Positions 17,779-25,000 of a DNA stretch of 64,000 bases are shown one piece after another (position 1 is the first letter of the stretch; each line of letters starts with the position of its first letter). The translations under genes and the position numbers were made by a program. The notes beneath the pieces are model-generated. The model saw only the letters and a list, made by a program, of their open reading frames with translations, searched no databases and was not told the origin of the DNA. Origin of the DNA: an uncultured Eubacteriales bacterium (GTDB lineage Bacteria > Bacillota > Clostridia > Christensenellales > Aristaeellaceae); assembly GCA_902801165.1 (NCBI GenBank), contig CADCHI010000002.1, forward strand, positions 62,001 to 126,000, in the 5' to 3' direction.

Positions 17779-18708
17779 CTATACCCTCTCGATCCGGATC
17801 ATGTCCAGAAATGCCCTGTAGATCGTCCTGTCGATGTTCTTCTGGCTCTCGGTGGCGCACCGGGCGCTGGCGCAGGCCACGCCCATGCGGAAGGTATCCT
17901 CCAGCGCGTTGTCGCCCATGAAGCCGGCCGCGAGCCCCGCCACCATGGCGTCCCCCGCGCCAACGGTGGACTGCACCTCGATGTTCATGTGGGGGGCGAA
18001 CAAGGTCTGGCTGCCGTCGGTGATCAGCGCGCCGTCCGCGCCCAGGGAGACCGCGACCACCTCGACGCCGCCGTCGATGTAGCGCAGCGCGGCGTCCCGC
18101 ACGGCCTCGATGGAGGTCAGCTTCTCGCCGGTCATCATCTCCAGCTCCGCGCGGTTGGGCTTGATCATGAAGGGATGCGCCTCCAGGCCGTACTTCAGCC
18201 GCTCGCCGTCGGCATCCAGCACGCACCGGCAGCCCAGGCCCTCCACCGCGTTGATCAGCGTGCGGTAGAAGTCCGGCGGGCATCCCGGCGGGAGGGAGCC
18301 GGAGAGCACCAGAAAGTCGCTGTTCTCCCCGTGGCGGACGATCAGGTCTACCATGCCGGAGAGATGGCCCTCGTCGATGACGGTGCCGCTCTCGTTCAGC
18401 TCCGTGACCACGCCCGCGGCGCGGTCGAACACCTTGATGTTCGTGCGGGCGCTGCCGTCGCACCAGATGAAATCGTAGGCCGTGGAGTTCATCATCAGCC
18501 GCTTCTCAAACAGCGGGGCACTGTCGCGGTACATGAAGCCCACGCACTCGGAATCCAGGCCCAGGCCGGAGACCGTCAGCGCCACGTTGATGCCCTTGCC
18601 GGCGGCCACGTCGCTCTTGGCGAGCACGCGGTTCAATCCGCCGGGGGCGAAGCCCTCCACCGTCAGCGTTCGGTCGATGCTGGGATTCAGCGATACGGAT
18701 GTAATCAT
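17779..18708 (-). CDS. fruK: 1-phosphofructokinase/PfkB-family sugar kinase
   Basis: Ribokinase-fold kinase that probably phosphorylates fructose 1-phosphate or tagatose 6-phosphate. The 309 residues open MITSVSLNPSIDRTL, typical of the FruK/LacC branch. They show AAGKGINVA (substrate site), LSGSLPPG and the catalytic anion hole and base in STVGAGDAMVAG near residue 250. There is no fruA or fruR neighbour; the gene sits between a small membrane protein (ATGA overlap) and ktrB, so the physiological substrate is not fixed by context. Confidence 0.88.
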   Translation of the reverse strand: MITSVSLNPSIDRTLTVEGFAPGGLNRVLAKSDVAAGKGINVALTVSGLGLDSECVGFMYRDSAPLFEKRLMMNSTAYDFIWCDGSARTNIKVFDRAAGVVTELNESGTVIDEGHLSGMVDLIVRHGENSDFLVLSGSLPPGCPPDFYRTLINAVEGLGCRCVLDADGERLKYGLEAHPFMIKPNRAELEMMTGEKLTSIEAVRDAALRYIDGGVEVVAVSLGADGALITDGSQTLFAPHMNIEVQSTVGAGDAMVAGLAAGFMGDNALEDTFRMGVACASARCATESQKNIDRTIYRAFLDMIRIERV

Positions 18709-18911
18709 AGGTTCTTCTCCTGTGCTTCTGCGTTCTGCTCTGCCCCCGTGCCGCGCTTTTCGCGCTCCGCCGCCTCGGCCTCCTCCTGGGCTTCCTTCTC
18801 AACTGTTTCGAGGAAGCCGCCGATGTAGTGGCTCAGCGTCAGGCCGACGATCACGCACAGCGCGCCGAGGACGAGCAGCGCCACCAGGACGATCTTCTGT
18901 ACGTCCGTCAT
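18705..18911 (-). CDS. Small single-span membrane protein
   Basis: A 68-residue protein with one hydrophobic helix (about residues 5-27, IVLVALLVLGALCVIVGLTL) and a strongly acidic/basic tail rich in Glu, Ala and Lys (about 37-68). No family is recognised. The ATG at 18911 has GGAGGTGAG 5 bases upstream. Its stop overlaps the fruK start (ATGA), making it the first gene of a small-protein/fruK/ktrB/ktrA operon. Confidence 0.7.
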   Translation of the reverse strand: MTDVQKIVLVALLVLGALCVIVGLTLSHYIGGFLETVEKEAQEEAEAAEREKRGTGAEQNAEAQEKNL

Positions 18912-18946
18912 GCCACTCACCTCCGCGCGATCACGACACAGGTTGC

Positions 18947-19108
18947 AGAGTGTTTTTCTAAAATCCCGAACATGCATTTTCGGCACCTCGAACTGCATTT
19001 CTGCGTTGATTTCCCTTGATTTGCCGCCAGCAAACCTGCGGAAAATCGCCTTGAACTGCAGCCCGATGCACTCGAATCTGCATATACTCGACTTTAGAAA
19101 CACACTCT
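18947..19108. repeat. Dispersed element with terminal inverted repeats, copy 1 (162 bp)
   Basis: The element starts AGAGTGTTTTTCTAAAATC and ends TTTAGAAACACACTCT, so the ends are inverted repeats of about 16-22 bp. The interior is nearly identical to 29759-29887 apart from 33 bp (about 19040-19080) missing in copy 2. It lies between the promoter at 19114-19141 and the operon start at 18911, so it would form the transcript leader. It codes for nothing recognisable and shows no clear target-site duplication. Confidence 0.85.
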
Positions 19109-19113
19109 GTTCA

Positions 19114-19141
19114 ATTATATCATATTTATGTCAAAATTCAA
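19114..19141 (-). promoter_or_regulatory. Promoter of the small-protein/fruK/ktrBA operon
   Basis: On the minus strand, -35 TTGAAT (19141-19136), a 16-bp spacer and -10 TATAAT (19119-19114). The inverted-repeat element begins immediately downstream. Confidence 0.55.
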
Positions 19142-19406
19142 GCATATTTATCTCTCAATCGCCCTGGCGCAAAAAAATAGCGCCCCCTTGGCGGAAAATG
19201 GCGCGGAATCTGCCGTCAGCATGGCGCAAATTCCCAGAAAATGTGGGCAATCCCAGCCCAATGGTACCCAAAAGGACCGCCCGGAGCCGCAGCGGCGGGT
19301 TTGAATGCTTCCGCGATCGAAAAAGGGGATCCCTCCCCAGCTGGTGGGACGGCATGACCGCCTCTCCAGTCAAAAGAAGAATCCCCTCTCCCCGCCCTTG
19401 CCTGTG
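19142..19406. other. Intergenic stretch after the SSB-like gene
   Basis: No gene is supported here. The sequence holds several copies of a TGGCGCAAA-like motif (about 19165-19230). On the minus strand GGGGAT and ATCCCC, followed by TTTTT near 19318-19322, could form a long-armed terminator for the SSB-like gene. Confidence 0.4.
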
Positions 19407-20090
19407 TCAGTTCATATGGTTCCTTCCCGGCGCGTCGTACAGGTAGCGCGCTTCCCCGGCGACGCCCTCCGGCGGCGCCTCGTTCTCCGCGGCCTCCAGG
19501 GTGAACGAGGAGACCTCGTAGGCGTTCCGGGCCATGTACTCCCCGTTTTCCAGCAGCTTCTGGTATTCCCGGGACTGGAGCCGGCCCGTCAGGCGCACCC
19601 GATCGCCCACGCCGAAGCGGGAGGCGTACTGGGCGTTGCGGCCCCAGGCGATGCACGGGATGTAGTCGCTCTTGCCGAAGGCCCGGTTGACGGCCAGCAT
19701 CATGTCGCAGATTTCCCGCCCAAAGGGCGTCGAGCGGTAGATCGGCGGCTTGCACAGCGCGCCGGTGAGCGTCACCCGGTTCAGCGTGTCGTTGTCCGGG
19801 GATTCCCCGACGCTCTGGGCGAACAGCGTGACCATCAGCCTGCCGGCCCCCTCCACCACCTTGTTGTAGGAGCGCACCTGGCCGGTCACCATCAGCTGGC
19901 GGCTCCGGTCCCCGGGCAGCGCGCCCATCAGCTTGCCGGGAATGGTCACCGGCAGGCGGTCCACCGCCCCGGACAGCCGCCGCACCAGCAGCGTTCCGGT
20001 GTAGAAGGGCTCGTTCATGACCTCGTGGCTCAGCTCCAGTTCGCCGTCCAGGCGGCCCACCGCCACGATTCTGTTGTTTGGATTTTCCAT
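19407..20090 (-). CDS. SSB-like protein with two OB folds
   Basis: The 227-residue protein appears to contain two consecutive single-stranded-DNA-binding OB folds. The first (about 1-95) is more divergent. The second (about 100-200; VTLTGALCKPPIYRSTPFG, then FGVGDRVRLTGRLQSREYQ) is a clear SSB core. It has no acidic SSB C-terminal tip of the DDDIPF type and ends in RNHMN. The ATG at 20090 follows GGAGGGATACG. It lies 72 bp after an 85-residue ORF that follows dinB by 15 bp, so it may belong to the same LexA-controlled transcript. A role in handling single strands during damage tolerance is inferred. Confidence 0.78.
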   Translation of the reverse strand: MENPNNRIVAVGRLDGELELSHEVMNEPFYTGTLLVRRLSGAVDRLPVTIPGKLMGALPGDRSRQLMVTGQVRSYNKVVEGAGRLMVTLFAQSVGESPDNDTLNRVTLTGALCKPPIYRSTPFGREICDMMLAVNRAFGKSDYIPCIAWGRNAQYASRFGVGDRVRLTGRLQSREYQKLLENGEYMARNAYEVSSFTLEAAENEAPPEGVAGEARYLYDAPGRNHMN

Positions 20091-20162
20091 CGTATCCCTC
20101 CGGTTTTCACAGTGTGTTTTCCGTAATATATATGCGTTTGGGTCGGCATCCATGCCGGGGGT

Positions 20163-20420
20163 TCAAAAACTTTGCGCCGGAACGTCCCGGGCCTCCACGA
20201 ACCAGCGCCCGTCGTCCTCAAACAGGTAGACCTCCCGCCCCAGCACGCGGCAAGTGTAGCGCATGCCCTGGCCGCCCACCTTCGTGGACGCCGCCCGGCG
20301 CACGTCCATCAGGCGGTCCACCTCGAAGCGGCGTCCGTCCTCCCAGTAGATCCTCAGCGGGCGCACCCTGCCCACCTCGTCCACGTCCACCTGGACCCTC
20401 ACATACGCGCGATGCGCCAT
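20163..20420 (-). CDS. Hypothetical 85-residue protein between dinB and the SSB-like gene
   Basis: A small basic, beta-rich protein: residues 1-30 (VRVQVDVDEVGRVRPLRIYW) and 45-78 (RYTCRVLGREVYLFEDD, WFVEARD) look like a compact beta-barrel. It has no signal or membrane segment. The ATG at 20420 follows GGAGGGGACGACG. It begins 15 bp after dinB, so it is probably co-transcribed. Small proteins of unknown function next to Y-family polymerases occur in other bacteria, but I cannot name this family. Confidence 0.65.
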   Translation of the reverse strand: MAHRAYVRVQVDVDEVGRVRPLRIYWEDGRRFEVDRLMDVRRAASTKVGGQGMRYTCRVLGREVYLFEDDGRWFVEARDVPAQSF

Positions 20421-20435
20421 CGTCGTCCCCTCCTG

Positions 20436-21668
20436 TCATCTTTCATAGCGCCCCACGGGATGGATCGCGTGATCGTCCCGGGGATTGATGGCGCCGAACT
20501 CCCGACTGCCGATCAGGCTGGCCCGCTGAATGGAGAAGTGGCCGAAGCGCCGCCGGATGTCCTCCACCGCGTGCTCCAGCTCGTACTGCCGCTCCCGGGG
20601 CGCGTCCGGGAACATGGTCAGCTGGGTGTCGCCGTCCTCAGAGCGCAGCGCGGACACGCTGACGCCCAGGCTGCGCAGCGGCCGCTCCCAGCGGTAGTGC
20701 TCCCGCAGCAGCGCCTGGGCGCAGCCGCAGATCTCCGAGGCCAGCGCCGTGTCCCTCGCGAGCCTGCGCTGGACAGTAAAGCAGCGCAGCTGGACGTCCC
20801 GCACGGACAGGCACACCACCCTGCCCCGCAGCCCCTGGGCCCGCAGCCGCTCGGCCACGCTCTCCGACAGCACCATCAGCACCATCCGGGCGTCCCGCTC
20901 GTCCCGTATGTCCCGGGGCGTGGTGGTGCTGTTGCCCACGGACTTCACCGCCGCGCTCTCGTCCAGCGCCATCACCGGCGACCGGTCCAGCCCGTTGGCG
21001 AACCGCCACAGCATCTCCCCGTTCTTGCCCAGAGCCGAGGCGAGGGATTCCACCGGGCAGCGGGCGATGTCGCCGATGGTGCGCAGGTTGCGGGCGGCCA
21101 GCCTGCGCCGCGTAGCGGGGCCGACGAACAGCAGCTCGCCCGCGGGCAGGGGCCACACCCTTTGGCGGAAGTTCTCCGGGGTGATGACGGTGGTGGCGTC
21201 CGGCTTCTTCATGTCGCTGCCCAGCTTGGCGAACACCTTGTTGAAGGACACGCCCACCGACAGCGTGACTCCCAGCTCCTCCCGGGCGCGCAGCCGCAGC
21301 TCGTCGGCAATGGCCCGGCCCTCCATGGCGTGGCCGGTGACGTCCAGCCAGGCCTCGTCCAGCCCGAAGGGCTCGATCCGCCAGGCGTAGTCGGCGTAGA
21401 TCTGCCGCATCATCCGGGAGAAGCGCAGGTACAGGTCGTGGTTGGGCGGCACCGTCACCAGGCCCGGGCACTTCTGCCGGGCCTGCCACACGGCCTCGCC
21501 CGTCTGCACCCCCGCCCGCTTGGCCAGCATGTTCTTGGCCAGCACGATGCCGTGCCGCGCCTGCGGATCGCCGCAGACGGCCATGGGCACTGCCTTCAGC
21601 TCCGGCCGGTAGACGCACTCCACACTGGCGTAGAAGTTGTTCAAATCGCTGTGCAGTATCGTTCGCAC
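20436..21668 (-). CDS. dinB: Y-family DNA polymerase IV
   Basis: Error-prone translesion polymerase. The 410 residues contain the palm motifs DLNNFYASVE (metal Asp8) and PFGLDEAWLDV (catalytic Asp-Glu, about 100-110), the helix-hairpin-helix segment (RRLAARNLRTIGDIA) and a little-finger domain with the GNSTTTPRDI segment. The start is GTG at 21668, with GGGGAGG 8 bases upstream. A perfect Gram-positive LexA box overlaps the leader, so SOS induction is expected. No beta-clamp motif is obvious at the very C terminus, but QLTMFP near residue 360 could serve as one. Confidence 0.93.
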   Translation of the reverse strand: MRTILHSDLNNFYASVECVYRPELKAVPMAVCGDPQARHGIVLAKNMLAKRAGVQTGEAVWQARQKCPGLVTVPPNHDLYLRFSRMMRQIYADYAWRIEPFGLDEAWLDVTGHAMEGRAIADELRLRAREELGVTLSVGVSFNKVFAKLGSDMKKPDATTVITPENFRQRVWPLPAGELLFVGPATRRRLAARNLRTIGDIARCPVESLASALGKNGEMLWRFANGLDRSPVMALDESAAVKSVGNSTTTPRDIRDERDARMVLMVLSESVAERLRAQGLRGRVVCLSVRDVQLRCFTVQRRLARDTALASEICGCAQALLREHYRWERPLRSLGVSVSALRSEDGDTQLTMFPDAPRERQYELEHAVEDIRRRFGHFSIQRASLIGSREFGAINPRDDHAIHPVGRYER

Positions 21669-21688
21669 CCTCTACGCCTCCCCAATAA

Positions 21689-21702
21689 CGAACAAATGTT
21701 CG
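21689..21702. promoter_or_regulatory. LexA (DinR) SOS box
   Basis: CGAACAAATGTTCG fits the Gram-positive LexA consensus CGAACRNRYGTTYG. It lies between the -10 box and the RBS of dinB, where bound LexA would block transcription. Confidence 0.9.
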
Positions 21703-21716
21703 TTTCTCGTATTTTT

Positions 21717-21744
21717 ATTATAGCACCTTTTTAAAATAATTCAA
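21717..21744 (-). promoter_or_regulatory. dinB promoter
   Basis: On the minus strand, -35 TTGAAT (21744-21739), a 16-bp spacer and -10 TATAAT (21722-21717). The LexA box starts 14 bp downstream of the -10. Confidence 0.7.
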
Positions 21745-21758
21745 TCGAACACATAATT

Positions 21759-21786
21759 AAAAAAATCGGGCCGCCGGTCCGATTTT
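21759..21786 (-). terminator. Orphan intrinsic terminator upstream of dinB
   Basis: AAAATCGG pairs with CCGATTTT. On the minus strand the stem is followed by an uninterrupted run of seven T. No convincing gene lies upstream on that strand before the divergent gene at 22040, so it may end a short transcript from 21790-21950 or shield dinB from read-through. Confidence 0.55.
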
Positions 21787-21876
21787 CGTCACAGGTTTCT
21801 CCGCCCGCGACACCCCGGCGGCCCGCCGTCATCCCGTCGCTCCTCCTTCAATATAATCTGTAGGCGCACGGTTTTC

Positions 21877-21905
21877 TTGACATTTTCCGGGGATTGTGCC
21901 AAAAT
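21877..21905 (+). promoter_or_regulatory. Promoter of the large repeat-protein gene
   Basis: Perfect -35 TTGACA (21877-21882), a 17-bp spacer and a -10 CAAAAT (21900-21905). It gives a leader of about 125 nt before the ATG at 22040. Confidence 0.5.
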
Positions 21906-22039
21906 GATAACCGCAATGGGGCGGAATTGCTCTTCACAAGCGTCAGGCCGCCTCATTCCAGCATTTTCCATCCAAAATCAGGAACCCAACCCACCCTTTT
22001 CCCGTCTAAAGGGCATCCAACTATCAGGAGGGAATCAGT

Positions 22040-25000
22040 ATGAAGAGAACCGGCGCAATTCTGTTGGCGCTCGCGCTGTGCCTGCTGGCAGCCCAGTTTG
22101 CCTGCGCAGAGGCCAATCCCGTAGCGCGCAGCGGCGACATCGCCGCCTACGTGGACGGCGACGGGCACCTGTTCCTGTCCGGCAAAGCCGACGCCATCAA
22201 CGACGCGCCTGCCGACGGCATCGTCGCCATCGACGCTTACCGCGTCCTGTACCTCAGCCCCGACGACTTCGCCGGGACGCAGGACCTTTACATGATCGAC
22301 CTGGAGAGCCTCGACGAGACCCTTGTGGCCAAGGACGTCCACGAGGCCTGCCTGGCCGACGAGGACACCGCCTACTACGTGACCAACGCCGACCGCACCA
22401 AGCTGATGCGGGTCAGCCTGGCCGACCTGGCGACGGAGGAGGCCTACGCCGCCAACGAGCCCATCGACCGGCTGTACGTCTCGGCGGAGGGCCTGGTGTT
22501 CCAGCTGGTGGACCAGGCCGGCACCCTGCTGTACGTGGAGGAGACCGACCGCTTCGAGATCTACAACGGCGACGTCCCCCGCAGCAGCCTGCTGGCGGAC
22601 AGCTACGAGCTGTACCTGACCGACACCGGCGACCTGTACCTGAAGAACGACTTCAACTACACCTCCGACCACATCGATTCCGACGTTCTGGCCTATGTGC
22701 CCATGAACGGCGTGATCTACTACCTGTCCCACACCGGCAGCGCCGTGCGCCTGAAGTCCTATGACCCCAAGGCCATGAACTGGCAGGTCCTGCTGACCCC
22801 CTCCGTGGGCGTGGAAAGCCAGCTGACCGCCAGCGCGGGCACGCTGTACCTGCTGGGCACGAACCGCACGGTCTACTCCGTGGTGCCCTCCCAGGGAAGC
22901 ATGAACGCCTACAAGAGCTACGCCGACCTGAGCGGCTACCATCTGGACGCGAACTACGACGTCACCGGCCTGCGCATCGAGGCCATGAGCGGACGGCTGA
23001 ACGTGTACGCCGTGCTCGAGGAGAAGAGCGCCAAGCCGGACTTCTCCTTCATCGAGTTCGCCACCGAGACCGAGACTGCCGCGCCCATCCTGAAGCTGCT
23101 GGAGAGCAACGCCCTCACCGGCGAGCAGACCGCCTGGGACGCGCTGAAGCCCGCCCCGCAGTACACCACCCTGTCCCGGGGCAGCCGCGGCGACGCTGTG
23201 CGCGCCATCCAGCAGCCGCTGAAGGACCTGGGCTACTACGACTACTACGTGGACGGCATCTTCGGCCCCCGCACCGAGTACGCGGTGAAGCTGCTGCAGG
23301 CCGACCTGAGCCGCCCCACCAACGGCATCGCCGACGCCGACCTGCAGCGCGTCATACTGTCCGGCCGGCTCAGCGCCTATGATCCCTACGTGGCCCTGGC
23401 CCGGGGCAACCGCGGCCTGCGCGTGCAGATCATGCAGGAGCGCCTGAGGGAGCTGGGCTACCTGGCCGACGCTGCCGACGGCATCTTCGGCCCCCGCACC
23501 CAGAAGGCCGTTCAGCTGTTCCAGTCCGAGAACAACCTGACCGTCAACAACGGCGCGACCCGCACCACGCTGGAGCTGCTCTACTCCGACCGGGCCACCC
23601 GCTGCTCCAGCTACATCGACCTGTATCCCGGCGACACCGGCTACCGCGTCCGCGAGCTGAACAACCGCCTGAAGGAGCTGTTCTACCTGGAGAGCAGCGT
23701 GGGCAGCACCTACACCTCCCAGACCACCTCCGCCGTGCGCGTGTTCCAGCGCACCGTGGGCATGCGGGAGACCGGCGAGGCCACCGTGGCCGTGCAGCGC
23801 GCCCTGTTCGCCTACAACGCGCCGGAGGCCCCGGGCTACATCACCCTGCGCCGCGGCGACGAGAACAGCCGCGTCGAGCGGCTCCAGCGCCGCCTGAAGG
23901 ACCTGGGCTACTATGACGGCCGCATCACCGGCTACTTCGGCCGCTCCACCAAGGAAGCCGTCGCGCTGTTCCAGCGCAAGGTCGGCCTGACCGCCAGCGG
24001 CGTGGCCACCGTGCGCACCCAGCAGCTGCTGTTCGCGCCCGACGCCCCGGCCTACGAGCCGCCGGCCTACATCGGCACGCCCATCATCAGCGTGGACGCC
24101 TACTCCCGCTATGAGGACGACATCTACTACATCGCCGACGACAGCTCCGCCAGCGGCTATGTCACCTTCAGCTGGGAGGTCGAGGGCGCCGTCAAGAACT
24201 TCAACGTGCGCATCACCGATGCCAACGGCAACACCTACGTGAACAACGACACGCTGATGACCGCCACCGGCGTCTCCATCTCCACACTGCAGTACGACAC
24301 CGTGTACACGCTGGAGATCTCCGCCTACTCCGAGGGCGACGACGCCACGCGGATGACCTCCGCCTCCATCGACTTCCAGCGCATCAAGGCGCCGGAGCCC
24401 GAGGCCGTCGAGCCGGTCAGCTCCGTGGGCACCCCGGTGATTTCCATCGACAACGTGGCCCGCGTGGAGAACGGCGTGAACTATGTCCAGCCCGGCACGA
24501 TCACCTTCCACTGGAGCGCCGAGGGCAATGTGGGCGGCTACCACATCGAGATCCACGACGAGGGCGACAACGCGGTGCTCAGCACCAACACCAGCGACGG
24601 CACTGCCAGCATCAGTTCCGATTCCATGAACCAGGGCGAGCTGTACACGCTGTTCGTGTACGCCATCCCGGCGAACGGCACCATCGACGACGCCCGCGTG
24701 AAGTTCATCCGCTTCTCGCTGCCGGTGATCGAGCTTCCCAGCCCCGATCCGACGCCGGTGCCCACCCCCACCCCCACGCCCGAGCCGACGCCCGAGGCCA
24801 CGCCGGTGCCCGAGACCACCGAGGCGCCTGCGGCTGAGCCCACGGCCGAACCCACTCCGGAGGCCGCTGTCGAGGCCCCCGTGGAGGAGCAGCCCGTGGC
24901 CGACCAGCCCACCGAGGTCCCCGTCGAGGAGCAGCCCGTGGCCGACCAGCCCACCGAGGCCCCCGTTGAAGAACAGCCTGCCGAGCAGCCCGAGCCGGAA

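Noticed and set aside
21789-21971. A 60-codon minus-strand ORF upstream of dinB
   Set aside because: No RBS at its first ATG, and the in-frame region is the promoter area of the divergent gene. An internal GGAGGAG-ATG frame runs through a terminator hairpin.
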